Below are positions 1 to 8,529 of a stretch of DNA of 46,323 nt, piece by piece. The stretch spans positions 451 through 46,773 of the forward strand of contig CACWXY010000026.1 in the NCBI GenBank assembly GCA_902764915.1, in the 5' to 3' direction. Numbering within the stretch: position 1 is the stretch's first letter; every line of letters begins with the position of its first letter. The DNA is from an uncultured Eubacteriales bacterium. Its GTDB lineage: Bacteria > Bacillota > Clostridia > Christensenellales > Aristaeellaceae. A program made the position numbers and the translations under genes. The notes below the pieces were generated by a model, which did not search any database, was not told the DNA's origin, and saw nothing but the letters and a program-made list of their open reading frames with translations.

Positions 1-567
1 TGCTTTCTTTCTTGCTTTTCCGGTAGAGACAGGAATCTGACCTTCAGGCATGTCCTTCTGTTCAATCGCTGCAAAGCACATATTCAGATAGATCTTATGG
101 GAAATGGCCGTCATGGCACTGCGGACGATCAGCTTCTCGCCGGAGGACTCTTCGATTTCTTCCACAGGCTTCTGCGAATAACCAAAGACCGCCATGAGCT
201 GCTCTTCCAGGGAAGTGCGGAAGTATTCATACGCGTCTTTCTTTTCAAACAGATGCAATCCCACTTCTCTGAGCTGCCGTATCTGATCCAGAGAGAGTAT
301 GCTCTTTGTCATGGATATGAAGATAAGCATGGCAATCTGGTCACGCGAATACTGTTTGTGTACGGGGCTGGATACCAGTTTATGCTTGACATAATTGGAA
401 ATCATGGAGGAGGTGATGGCGGCATCCTCACCCAGCGGAAAAAGGTATTCGTTGATATACCGGGTTGTCTGCTCGAGATACAGTCCTACATCGGTAATTT
501 CATCATAGGCGGGGAGACGAAAATGACGGATGGACTGCTGAATCTGATCCCTGATGATGGTTGTCAT
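1..567 (-). CDS. DUF1836 domain protein, partial (3' end beyond window)
   Basis: Reading leftward from an ATG at 567 there are 189 open codons to the window edge, so the C terminus is missing. The protein starts MTTIIRDQIQ and contains LPAYDEITDVGLYLEQT, ITSSMISNYVKHKLV and YSRDQIAMLIFISMTKSILS. This is the pattern of the DUF1836 family: an N-terminal helix-turn-helix-like region followed by helices, found mostly in Firmicutes and of unknown function, probably a DNA-binding regulator. A GGAGAT ribosome binding site lies 8-9 bases before the ATG and a consensus promoter sits at 600-628. It is divergent from the degV-like gene. I recognise the family but not a specific role. Confidence 0.8.
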   Translation of the reverse strand, partial: MTTIIRDQIQQSIRHFRLPAYDEITDVGLYLEQTTRYINEYLFPLGEDAAITSSMISNYVKHKLVSSPVHKQYSRDQIAMLIFISMTKSILSLDQIRQLREVGLHLFEKKDAYEYFRTSLEEQLMAVFGYSQKPVEEIEESSGEKLIVRSAMTAISHKIYLNMCFAAIEQKDMPEGQIPVSTGKARKKA

Positions 568-599
568 GCATATATCTCCTTCCCAATGCGTTATTATGG

Positions 600-628
600 A
601 TTATAAAATCCTACTAAGAGGTTGTCAA
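600..628 (-). promoter_or_regulatory. sigma-A promoter of the DUF1836 gene
   Basis: On the minus strand TTGACA (623-628) is followed after exactly 17 bases by TATAAT (600-605), a full consensus match, about 33 bases before the ATG at 567. Confidence 0.85.
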
Positions 629-645
629 TAGTATATGAAAGGATA

Positions 646-685
646 TTGAAAAACGCTTGACACTGTATAAGGGATCACTTAGAAT
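646..685 (+). promoter_or_regulatory. promoter of degV-like/yugP operon with upstream TTGAAAAACGC block
   Basis: TTGACA (657-662), 17 bases, TAGAAT (680-685). The 11 bases just upstream of the -35 box (646-656) read TTGAAAAACGC, a block seen again before the ireB and PRPP-synthetase-like promoters. The start codon at 737 lies about 50 bases downstream. Confidence 0.8.
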
Positions 686-736
686 GTAGACGGTGATAAA
701 TGGGTGTGCAAGTCGATACAGAAATGGGGGAGCAGA

Positions 737-1582
737 ATGGGATTTCGCATTGTGTCTGATTCATCAATCAATATGCTGTCTATGCAGAATGTGGATTTTC
801 GCACCGTTCCCATGAAGATTCTGTGTGGACTGAAAGAATATGTGGACGATGAGACGCTACAGGTGGAGCCGATGTGTTCCTATCTGGAATCTTCGAAGGA
901 CCGCTCCGGTACATCGTGCCCTAATATTGCTGAATGGAAGGATGCATTTGAGGGTGCCGATGAAGTCCTGGCGATTACCATATCCAGTCAGCTGTCAGGA
1001 AGCTTTTCTTCCTGCCGACAGGCCATGATTGAGTTTCTGGAAGAAAACCCGAACTGCAAAGGATACATCGCTGATTCACTCTCAACAGGACCTATGATGC
1101 GCATGCTTGCGGAGAAAGCTGTGGAATTGAGGCAGGCAGGACTGGATTTTGATACCATGGTACAGGAACTGCAGTACTTCAGAGAACACGCCGGTCTGAT
1201 CTTTACCCTGGCATCCATGAATAACCTGGCCAAAAACGGCCGTGTGAGCCCTGCCATAGCGAAGGCGGCCGGTCTGCTGGGCATTCGGCTTATTGCGATC
1301 GGGGATGAGCACGGCTCCATCAAGCAGGTGGGTCGATGCCGTGGTGAAAACAAGCTGCCGCGAATTATCCTGGAAGAAATGGAGAAAAAGACATATGCCG
1401 GCGGACATGTGCATATGGACCACTGTCTGAATGAAAAACTGGCGCTGCGAATCCAGGATGAAATTTTGCAGAAGTATCCGAATGCGCATATTACGATTGG
1501 TGAAGTGACCGGCCTGTGTGCGTATTACGCGGAGCGCGGCGGTATCATCATTGGATATGAGAAGGAAGAAGGAGGACTGTAA
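737..1582 (+). CDS. DegV family fatty-acid-binding protein
   Basis: A 281-residue DegV/FakB-type protein. This family binds a single fatty acid in a two-domain EDD fold, and its FakB members present it to the kinase FakA for phosphorylation. Visible family features are VSDSS at residues 7-10, the TSCPN loop (59-63, usually TSQPS), SSQLSGSF (83-90), NLAKNGRVSPAIA (163-175) and the C-terminal GGIIIGYE (268-275). The start at 737 is preferred over an upstream in-frame ATG (704) because GGGGGAG lies 6 bases before it and MGFRIVSDSS is the usual family N terminus. The stop overlaps the next start (TAATG), so the two genes are translationally coupled. No fakA is in the window, so a role in exogenous fatty acid use is inference. 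Confidence 0.88.
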   Translation: MGFRIVSDSSINMLSMQNVDFRTVPMKILCGLKEYVDDETLQVEPMCSYLESSKDRSGTSCPNIAEWKDAFEGADEVLAITISSQLSGSFSSCRQAMIEFLEENPNCKGYIADSLSTGPMMRMLAEKAVELRQAGLDFDTMVQELQYFREHAGLIFTLASMNNLAKNGRVSPAIAKAAGLLGIRLIAIGDEHGSIKQVGRCRGENKLPRIILEEMEKKTYAGGHVHMDHCLNEKLALRIQDEILQKYPNAHITIGEVTGLCAYYAERGGIIIGYEKEEGGL

Positions 1583-2289
1583 TGCCCTATCGGGGAATGT
1601 ATTTTGACAGCACCTATCTGCTGGTGATCCTGGGATTGATCCTGGGCCTTGCTGCACAGGGGCTGGTACGGTATGCCTACAGGAAGTATACGGGTGTGCG
1701 CTCGGAAAAAGGCGTGACAGCAGCGGTCGCCGTTGCCGATATGCTGTCACGATGCGGAAACGATACTGTACAGGTGCAGCCTATAGCCGGGGAAATGACG
1801 GACAACTATAATCCGGGGAACAATACGCTGAACCTGTCACAGAATGTCTATGGATCTGATTCCGTCGCTGCGCTGGGAATTGCGGCGCATGAAGCCGGAC
1901 ACGCGATGCAGAAGTATGACGCCTATGCGCTCCTGAATCTCCGCAGCATGCTTGTCCCGGCTGTCAATATCGGATCACAGGCTTCCATGCCCCTTTTCTT
2001 TCTGGGGCTGGTTGCTTCTCTTGATCCGCTGGTGACATTGGGGATTGCATGCTTTGCACTGACTGTGCTTTTCTCTCTTCTGACGCTGCCGGTTGAAATC
2101 GACGCCTCACGCCGAGGACTCCGCATGCTGCGGGAAAGCGGATACCTGAATGCGGAGGAACTGAGCGGAGCCCGGAAAGTGCTGATTGCGGCGGCGCTGA
2201 CATATGTTGCGTCTGCACTGGCAGCCCTGCTGAACCTGGTCAGACTGCTTTTGATTGCACAGAGCCGCAGCAGCCGAAGAAGGTCGTAA
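1582..2289 (+). CDS. yugP: YugP-type membrane zinc metallopeptidase
   Basis: A 235-residue membrane protein of the Zn-peptidase_2 (YugP) family. The first hydrophobic segment is at residues 11-28. The zinc site HEAGH is at 103-107, and the likely third ligand is E172 in LPVEIDASRR. Further hydrophobic segments lie at about 128-148, 150-170 and 202-228. It ends in an Arg/Ser-rich tail. It shares one base with the degV-like stop codon, so both come from one mRNA. The physiological substrate of this family is unknown. Length and motif order agree with the family. Confidence 0.85.
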   Translation: MPYRGMYFDSTYLLVILGLILGLAAQGLVRYAYRKYTGVRSEKGVTAAVAVADMLSRCGNDTVQVQPIAGEMTDNYNPGNNTLNLSQNVYGSDSVAALGIAAHEAGHAMQKYDAYALLNLRSMLVPAVNIGSQASMPLFFLGLVASLDPLVTLGIACFALTVLFSLLTLPVEIDASRRGLRMLRESGYLNAEELSGARKVLIAAALTYVASALAALLNLVRLLLIAQSRSSRRRS

Positions 2290-2380
2290 AAGCATGGAAA
2301 ATTGTCTGCATGCAGTTTACGGAAACCGGTTGGAATAATGAAAAGGCGAGCCGGTAAGGAAGGGCAGAATACGGAAAAAC

Positions 2381-2414
2381 AAAGCAGCCAGCACAGGAAA
2401 GTGCTGGCTGCTTT
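2381..2414 (-). terminator. intrinsic terminator of the ywlG operon (may also stop yugP)
   Basis: A perfect 14-base-pair stem (2381-2394 with 2401-2414) and a 6-base loop. On the minus strand it is followed by GTTTTTCC, giving the U-tract for the leftward operon. On the plus strand only TTT follows, so it would stop the yugP transcript less well. Confidence 0.85.
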
Positions 2415-2435
2415 GCGTAATCGTGATATAAGGTC

Positions 2436-2990
2436 TTACTCATATACAGCACGGGAACCGCCGATAAAGGGCAGTCGGCTGTACGCCATGACAAGATGTG
2501 CGTCTCCCAGCTGGTTATAGCTGCCGCGCAGGGGGACGGCGACGGGACGGATATGCATGCCGACCAGTGTATCACCGACATCGATGACGGCATCGGCCTG
2601 AATATGCATGGCCAGTACCGGTTCGCGCAGCATTTTCCAGGCAGCAGCCGGGACAGAACCGCCGGCTTTGGGCTGAGGAATCGCGCGTACCTGGGTAAGA
2701 CGGAGCTCTTTCAGCAGTGCTTTTTCCATGACCAGGCTGCGATTCAGATGCTCACAGCACTGGAATACCGGGTACATGCCGCGCTGGGTACAGGCAGAGA
2801 TAAAGGCCTGTGCCACGACAAGGCCGACTTCAGGCGCACTGGCCTTGCCAATGTGCCCGCCCACGATCTCACTGGTGGAACAGCCGAGTACAATACAGCT
2901 GTCCTTCTCCAGATGGCCTTCGCGGACGAGTTCTTCCACACAGGTGTCCAGTACACGGGATGCTTCTTCAGGAATCAGTTCGGGGTTCAT
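2436..2990 (-). CDS. ywlG: YwlG/UPF0340 (TIGR01440) family protein
   Basis: A 184-residue protein of the YwlG family (formerly DUF436), a conserved Firmicutes protein without an assigned function. Recognisable stretches are VLGCSTSEIVGGHIGKASAPEVG, FQCCEHLNRSLVMEK, the Pro/Ala-rich AGGSVPAAAW, DAVIDVGDTLVGMHIRPVAVP and a C-terminal RLPFIGGSRAVYE, all in family order. The start at 2990 is chosen because MNPELIPEEASRVLDTCVEE is the normal N terminus and AAGGAG lies upstream. A longer in-frame extension to 3143 would run inside the preceding gene. The first 23 bases overlap the end of the hydrolase gene. It is the last gene of a four-gene leftward operon ending at the 2381-2414 terminator. Confidence 0.88.
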   Translation of the reverse strand: MNPELIPEEASRVLDTCVEELVREGHLEKDSCIVLGCSTSEIVGGHIGKASAPEVGLVVAQAFISACTQRGMYPVFQCCEHLNRSLVMEKALLKELRLTQVRAIPQPKAGGSVPAAAWKMLREPVLAMHIQADAVIDVGDTLVGMHIRPVAVPLRGSYNQLGDAHLVMAYSRLPFIGGSRAVYE

Positions 2991-4134
2991 TTTTCGGTTC
3001 CTCCTTATGCTGCAGACGGGAAAGCAGGTCATTGGCGACCTGCGTGATCGGACGCGGGACCACGGATTCCCAGTAGCCTTTGGCGCCTGCACTGACAAGA
3101 CGGCCAAAGAGCGAGAGTATGGTTTTGCGGGTTTCAGGGTCAATATTGCGGAAGGAGTCGGCTACGGACTGCAGGTTCTGGTTCACATCTTCCCGGTCTG
3201 CAGTATCCGGATTCTTTTCCGCCAGAGAGAATATGGTTTCCACAAACAGCTGACGTTCCGCGTTGGAGCAGACTTTCAGCCATTCATGAACGGTCTTATC
3301 CATGAACTGCGATGTTTTTGTGGTCTGCGGCTCTTCGATGAAATGTGTACCCAGCACCTGCCAGGAAAAGCCGTCATGCTGTGATATGCCGCCCAGGGAT
3401 GTGGAGTGGACTACCGTATAGCCGGGATAATAGTTCATGAGCTGTCCGACAATGGAGCCCTGGGGTATCAAGGCGCAGATGCGCGGCTTCAGTTCGGCAT
3501 ATGCCTCGCTGGTGATGCTTTCATCATCCAAGCCGGGACCATCATAGGAATCAATCTCCGCAATCCGCTCCCGAATGCTCGGGTCAGCATGGATAGCTGC
3601 ATATATGGCCAGATTTCCGCCTTTGCTGTGTCCGCACAGATACAGGGGGCCATAGGTTGCCTGTGCGGTACGCGTCAGGTACGCCAGTGCGGCGGATTGT
3701 GCCGGAACGGGGGATTCGTAGGACATCATGAAGTCTTCCTTCCACCCTACGACAGTACCGTCTGTTCCGCGGAACGCGATGACAGTCCCCAGGTGCGGCA
3801 CTTCACAGTTGATGGCCGAGAACTGAATATTGCGGGTCGGGTCTACATCATTGACCTGGCGGTAGAACTGTGTGTGCCGGAAGCGCTCGGTGGCATTCAT
3901 TTTCTGCAGCATCTCCTGCGTATGCAGAAGAAGCGGTTTGTCAAAGGTGCGTTTCAAAATGCTCTCCGGCATCTGACACAGGCGGATGCCGCTGTCGGAG
4001 GCGGCTTTCTCGCCCAGATTCTGATAGGATAAGAGGGCGAAGATCAGTCCGTCAACGGGATTCCAGGGGGAGGCTTCAAAGGAAAGATCGCCCCGCCAGT
4101 CCAGGTAATCCATCAGGTTATGGGTTTCCGCCAC
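2968..4134 (-). CDS. alpha/beta-hydrolase, DUF2974/Mbeg1-like lipase family
   Basis: A 388-residue protein with a lipase-3-like core. FRGTD (121-125) matches the oxyanion region, GHSKGGN (168-174) is the nucleophile elbow with Ser170, and the Asp of DGPGLDDE (198-205) is a candidate acid. No signal peptide is visible, so it is probably cytoplasmic. The start is GTG at 4134 with AAGGAAGGTGA upstream; no earlier start fits because ftsK ends at 4150. The C-terminal third (from about 270) is helical and ends in a charged LLSRLQHKEEPKNEPRTDS tail. Members of this Mbeg1-like group are widespread in Clostridia, and their substrate is not known. Confidence 0.8.
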   Translation of the reverse strand: MAETHNLMDYLDWRGDLSFEASPWNPVDGLIFALLSYQNLGEKAASDSGIRLCQMPESILKRTFDKPLLLHTQEMLQKMNATERFRHTQFYRQVNDVDPTRNIQFSAINCEVPHLGTVIAFRGTDGTVVGWKEDFMMSYESPVPAQSAALAYLTRTAQATYGPLYLCGHSKGGNLAIYAAIHADPSIRERIAEIDSYDGPGLDDESITSEAYAELKPRICALIPQGSIVGQLMNYYPGYTVVHSTSLGGISQHDGFSWQVLGTHFIEEPQTTKTSQFMDKTVHEWLKVCSNAERQLFVETIFSLAEKNPDTADREDVNQNLQSVADSFRNIDPETRKTILSLFGRLVSAGAKGYWESVVPRPITQVANDLLSRLQHKEEPKNEPRTDS

Positions 4135-4149
4135 AGCAAGTCACCTTCC

Positions 4150-7110
4150 TTACATATCATTCAGGGTTCCGGAAGATTTCATGGATTCATATTCTTCCCG
4201 GGTAATCAGGCATAGACGCGGCTTGGCACCGTCCTTGGCGGATACAATGCCGCGCTTTTCCATTTCATCGACCAGGCGTCCGGCACGGGCATAGCCGATT
4301 TTCAGGCGGCGCTGGATCAGACTGGTGGACACCTGCCGGTCATTGACCGCCATCTCAATGCACTGGGCCAGAAGTGAGGCGTCCCCGGTTCCGTCGTCCA
4401 CGGTTTCCGCCATATCCGGGGCCGGGATTCCGGAATCATTCTCAATCTTGGAAAGCTGTTCCAGCACTTCCGGATCATAGTTCGGGACGGAGTGTGCACG
4501 GACGAAGTCGGCCACCTGATTCACTTCTCCGTCGGAAAGGAAGCAGCCCTGCACACGGGTGGGCGTAAACTCGCCCATGGGCTGGTAGAGCATGTCACCG
4601 TAGCCCAGCAGCTGTTCCGCACCATTGCGGTCGAGAATCGTGCGCGAGTCTGTAAAGCTGGAAACCTTGAACGCGATGCGGCTGGGGATGTTTGCCTTGA
4701 TCAGACCGGTAATGACGTCCACGGAAGGCCGCTGTGTGGCAACCACCATGTGAATTCCTGCGGCGCGGGCGAGCTGCGCGATACGGCAGATGGATTCTTC
4801 CACGTCCTTTTTACAGGTCATCATCAGGTCTGCCAGCTCGTCAATAATAATGACAATGCGCGGCATGGGCGTTTCATCTGGTCCCAGGCTCTCATTATAT
4901 CCGATGATATTGCGCACCTTGGCGGTCGTGAATGTGCTGTAGCGCTTCATCATCTCGTCAACGGCCCACTGAAGCGCGCCAGCCGCCTTATGCGGGTCGG
5001 ACACGACAGGGGACAGCAGGTGCGGGATTCCGTTGTAGCACTGCAGTTCAACGACTTTGGGGTCCACCATAATCAGGCGTACTTCCTCGGGCGTGCACCG
5101 GTAGATCAGGGAATTAATGATGGTATTGATGCAGACAGACTTGCCGGAACCGGTTGCGCCGGCGATCAGCAGATGCGGCATTTTGGCCAGGTTGCATACA
5201 ATCGGTGCGCCGGCAATATCCTTGCCCAGTGCAACCAGAAGCGGTTCCTTGGAATTGACCATGGGTTCGGACTCCAGAACTTCCCGCAGGGTGACCGTGG
5301 CCACCTTGGGATTGGGAATCTCGACGCCGACCAGCGACTTTCCGGGGATCGGCGCTTCAATACGCACAGAGCGCACGGCCATGTTCATGGCAATGTTCGG
5401 TCCCAGGTCAGTGATCTTGCTGACTTTAATGCCTGCGGCCAGCTCCAGCTCATATCGGGAAATGGCCGGGCCATGTGTGACATTCTGTACCTTGGCCTGG
5501 ATCTTGAAGGAGGCAAGGGTTTCCTCCAGAAGCTGTGCGCGGATCGCGTCCTCTTCGGCGCTGATTCCGGCAATGGGGGAGGGCTGCTTAAGGAAGGAAA
5601 GGGAGGGGAAGACATAGGGAATGGGTTCAGGCTTCGGCGCCTTTTCAATGATCTCCCCGCCGTAGGTTTCGCCTTCCTCGCTATCCGCAATGTCCAGAGC
5701 GGGATCCCATACGGAGGGCCCGGTGGTTACCGGCATGATCACATCGCCCACGACCTTCTGGGATGGCTTCTGCATGTCTTCGCCCTCCGTCCAGGAAGGC
5801 TTGGGCTGCTGAAGCGCCGGACGCTCCGTGTCTTCCAGCTGTGTAATCTTCTCCTCTACAGCGCTTTTCCATGAGGTGGGAGTGCGCTGGCCGGATGCGG
5901 GCACGTCTTCGAGAACCACATCGCCGCGTTCCACGGCCTGCTCAAAGGGATTGGGCTGCTCTGCGGGCGGATCCGCTTTCCTGCGGGCGGGCTTTTTTTC
6001 AGACGATGACGTTACCGGCGGGGCACTGGCGCGTACAGGACTTGTGGTCTGCTGGGCAGGGTCCTGCGCCTGCATGGCAGCCAGACTGTCTGCCGGGTAA
6101 GCCCAGGAAGCTTCGGCGGCAGGGGCACTGGGCGCGGTAAAGGAAGCGGCAGACGGCATGAAAGGATTGGCCGGCGCAGCGGACGGCGGGTTCTGCGAAG
6201 GCGGCGGGACAACAGCGTCTTGGGCTGTGTCCTGGCGGCCGAATATCTTGGAAAACGCCAGAAGCGGCTTCTTGGGGGAAGGATTCGGGTAGGCCATGCG
6301 CTCTTCCGGTGTCGCCTGGAAGCCGGCGTTGACTGTGCGTGCTGTCCGACACTGAGGTGCATTCTGGAGACGGCTCTGCATCTCCGCCTGCTGCGCTTCA
6401 TATGCCTGGCGCTGTGCCAGCTGCTGCTGCTGGAAGCGCAGCTGTTCCTGTGCCTGGGCTTCCCGGCGCGCTTCCTTCTGCGGATCCACCTGCGTCATGC
6501 GCTGGCGAAGACCTTTATACAGCGCAACCGGATGCAGGCGGAAAATCCAGAACACACAGGCCAGGATTCCGCAGATGCACAGAATACCGGAAGGCACAGC
6601 GCCGAGCAGCTGCCAGAGCGGCCAGGCAAAGGCCATGCCCAGAAACCCAGCGGCACGTCCAAAGCCCGCTTCCGAAGAGAATGTATACGCCTGGGACAGC
6701 ATGGACTGCAGGCTGCCCATGGGGCTTGCGCGGCGAGCCAGGTAATCCATGAGCGGCAGCGACTGTCCATTGAGACGTGTGTAGGTCAGCAGCTGTATAG
6801 CGGCCAGCAGCAGCGCGTAGATCAGCAGACCGATCAGCGGTGTGCGCATCCTGGGTTTGCGGTGAATCGAGAGCAGCAGCAAAGCGCCGCATGTGACCGG
6901 CACTAGGAACAGAAAGAAGGCCAGGCATCCGGTGAGCCCGTAGCAGATCACCCGAAGCCCGGCGAACATTTCGCCGGTCATGTGAAGATTTACGGCAAGG
7001 AACAGTAGAAGACCGAAAGCCATCAGAAGCAGACCGCCCAGCAGGCGTACAGCCAGGGAATCCGAGGAGATTCCGCGGGTGGAATGCTTCTTCCGCTGTT
7101 TATTGGACAT
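4150..7110 (-). CDS. ftsK: DNA translocase FtsK/SpoIIIE
   Basis: A 986-residue DNA translocase that pumps chromosomal DNA through the closing septum at division or sporulation. The N-terminal 205 residues hold about four membrane segments. A Pro/Gln/Ala-rich linker of some 330 residues follows. The motor domain contains YELELAAGIKVSKI, the Walker A box GATGSGKS (651-658), Walker B IIIDELADLMM (about 754-764) and VVATQRPSVDVITG. The C-terminal gamma winged helix reads QVSTSLIQRRLKIGYARAG. AGGAGG precedes the ATG. Sequence alone does not separate FtsK from SpoIIIE; the sigH gene elsewhere in the window makes a sporulation role possible. It is the second gene of a leftward operon, 23 bases after the DUF3298-like gene. 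Confidence 0.95.
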   Translation of the reverse strand: MSNKQRKKHSTRGISSDSLAVRLLGGLLLMAFGLLLFLAVNLHMTGEMFAGLRVICYGLTGCLAFFLFLVPVTCGALLLLSIHRKPRMRTPLIGLLIYALLLAAIQLLTYTRLNGQSLPLMDYLARRASPMGSLQSMLSQAYTFSSEAGFGRAAGFLGMAFAWPLWQLLGAVPSGILCICGILACVFWIFRLHPVALYKGLRQRMTQVDPQKEARREAQAQEQLRFQQQQLAQRQAYEAQQAEMQSRLQNAPQCRTARTVNAGFQATPEERMAYPNPSPKKPLLAFSKIFGRQDTAQDAVVPPPSQNPPSAAPANPFMPSAASFTAPSAPAAEASWAYPADSLAAMQAQDPAQQTTSPVRASAPPVTSSSEKKPARRKADPPAEQPNPFEQAVERGDVVLEDVPASGQRTPTSWKSAVEEKITQLEDTERPALQQPKPSWTEGEDMQKPSQKVVGDVIMPVTTGPSVWDPALDIADSEEGETYGGEIIEKAPKPEPIPYVFPSLSFLKQPSPIAGISAEEDAIRAQLLEETLASFKIQAKVQNVTHGPAISRYELELAAGIKVSKITDLGPNIAMNMAVRSVRIEAPIPGKSLVGVEIPNPKVATVTLREVLESEPMVNSKEPLLVALGKDIAGAPIVCNLAKMPHLLIAGATGSGKSVCINTIINSLIYRCTPEEVRLIMVDPKVVELQCYNGIPHLLSPVVSDPHKAAGALQWAVDEMMKRYSTFTTAKVRNIIGYNESLGPDETPMPRIVIIIDELADLMMTCKKDVEESICRIAQLARAAGIHMVVATQRPSVDVITGLIKANIPSRIAFKVSSFTDSRTILDRNGAEQLLGYGDMLYQPMGEFTPTRVQGCFLSDGEVNQVADFVRAHSVPNYDPEVLEQLSKIENDSGIPAPDMAETVDDGTGDASLLAQCIEMAVNDRQVSTSLIQRRLKIGYARAGRLVDEMEKRGIVSAKDGAKPRLCLITREEYESMKSSGTLNDM

Positions 7111-7133
7111 GATTTCCTCCTAACGAATGGATG

Positions 7134-8279
7134 CTATAGGGTAAGGGCGATCATCTGTAGGATTCCTTCCGAATCCGTGAGCAGCTGCAGACGACAGGAA
7201 GGCAGCGTGTAGATATCCAGGGTTCCGGGAACCCAGCGCATGCTTTCCGCCATGTCCGGGGTGACCAGAAGCGTACTGCTGGCTTCTCCCAGTGCGGAAA
7301 GGATCTGATCCCGGGATGTGCTTCCGGTGATCAGCCCATACAGATTACAGCGGGTTGTGCGGATGCTCTGAACAGTACTGTCAGTGTAATCCCGGAGGGA
7401 AAGCGCGTCTGTGAGAAGAGAGACGCCGCGCATGCGGCTGTCTTCCGTGACATACAGCCGTCCGCTCTCGCACAGATCCGGGTCCTGTGCCATGGGCGAT
7501 CGAGCGAACACATCCGTGAGCTTTTCCCCGAGACGTACCGGAATGCCCGGGATGTCCCCGCTCTCCAGCGCATGGTAAAGGGCTTCCCGGTCAATCGCAC
7601 CCAGATGCATGTTCACCTGCAGCTGATCCAGTATACTGCCCGGATCCAGAAGCAGGAAATCCCGCAGCTCATACCAGGCAAAGCTGACGGCACCGGCGTG
7701 ATCCGACAGCGTCTGGAAGCGTTCCATGGGGTAATACAGGGTAAGCCCGTACGGGGACAGAGAGAAGGTATCGGGCAGCGGGAGAAGATCCGCATGCATG
7801 AGATGCGCACTCAGCTCCGGAAGAATTTCGTCTGCGATCTGCGCCTCCATGCAGGCGAACGCTTTCTCCGGCTCTGCAAACAGGTCCGTCCAGGTGATGG
7901 TGTCAAGTGCTGCAGCGGTAAGATTCAGCGTATGCCAGCGATGCGCAAAGCGGCTGCTGTCAAGCGGTCCCTCGGCGGAAAGCACCAGGGACAGTATGGC
8001 ATCATTGCCCGTCATCTCCCAGGAGGCGGTAAGCGGCACCGTGGCGTCCAGCACCTGTGACAGGCGCAGCGTCAGGCCCGGAATATCCAGCGCCTCCTGC
8101 ATACGCGCATTGAGGGCGGCGGCTTCCAGCGGGTCTTCCTCGGATTGGGCCACCGGATAGTGCAGACGGTGAATGCCAAGCTCCAGAGACTGGTCCTGAA
8201 GCGTAAAGTCCGCTCTGGCGGAAAAGAGGCACAGCATAAGGAAGCCGTACAGGAATAGCGCGCAAAGGCGGCGTACCAT
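7134..8279 (-). CDS. secreted DUF4163/DUF3298-like protein
   Basis: A 381-residue exported protein. Residues 1-23 form a signal peptide (MVRRLCALFLYGFLMLCLFSARA). HRLHYP (38-43) with the following helix resembles the DUF4163 start. Residues about 110-215, including HTLNLTAAALDTITWTDLF and LSPYGLTLYYPMERF...AWYELRDFL, resemble DUF3298, the extracellular module of RsiV-type proteins. No lysozyme-binding or anti-sigma segment is visible, and no membrane helix follows the signal. The C-terminal 90 residues contain NLYGLITGSTSRDQILSALGEAS, reminiscent of BamE/SmpA-like repeats. It leads the operon with ftsK. The function is unknown, and the domain assignments are pattern-based. Confidence 0.6.
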   Translation of the reverse strand: MVRRLCALFLYGFLMLCLFSARADFTLQDQSLELGIHRLHYPVAQSEEDPLEAAALNARMQEALDIPGLTLRLSQVLDATVPLTASWEMTGNDAILSLVLSAEGPLDSSRFAHRWHTLNLTAAALDTITWTDLFAEPEKAFACMEAQIADEILPELSAHLMHADLLPLPDTFSLSPYGLTLYYPMERFQTLSDHAGAVSFAWYELRDFLLLDPGSILDQLQVNMHLGAIDREALYHALESGDIPGIPVRLGEKLTDVFARSPMAQDPDLCESGRLYVTEDSRMRGVSLLTDALSLRDYTDSTVQSIRTTRCNLYGLITGSTSRDQILSALGEASSTLLVTPDMAESMRWVPGTLDIYTLPSCRLQLLTDSEGILQMIALTL

Positions 8280-8301
8280 AGGCAGATCCTCCGAACTTCA
8301 T

Positions 8302-8330
8302 ATTATACAGTACGGATACAGTCCCGGCAA
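8302..8330 (-). promoter_or_regulatory. promoter of the DUF3298-ftsK-hydrolase-ywlG operon
   Basis: Minus-strand TTGCCG (8325-8330), 17 bases, TATAAT (8302-8307), ending 22 bases before the ATG at 8279. Confidence 0.7.
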
Positions 8331-8460
8331 TATGGACTGTGTTCATCCGTCGGTGTCATTTTACCACGCATTCCGGGAATAGACAAAACAGGGCAGCGGA
8401 AAGCGCCAACGTAAAAGATAGGCAACAGACCGGGAAAGCCCACACAAAGCGCGAAAAACA

Positions 8461-8469
8461 TGGTATACT
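8461..8469 (+). promoter_or_regulatory. extended -10 promoter element of the Big_2-mnmG operon
   Basis: TGGTATACT gives a TATACT -10 box with an upstream TG, typical of extended -10 promoters. The -35 region (about 8441-8446) is poor. The first start codon follows at 8530. Confidence 0.45.
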
Positions 8470-8529
8470 GGGAAAGCTGAAAAAAGTTGGATATGGGAAC
8501 GGACTTTGATGGAAGCGGAGGAATACGCG

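Noticed and set aside
97..606. A 169-codon plus-strand frame at the left edge
   Set aside because: The opposite strand encodes a clear DUF1836 protein with promoter and ribosome binding site. The plus frame runs through that promoter and has no good start.
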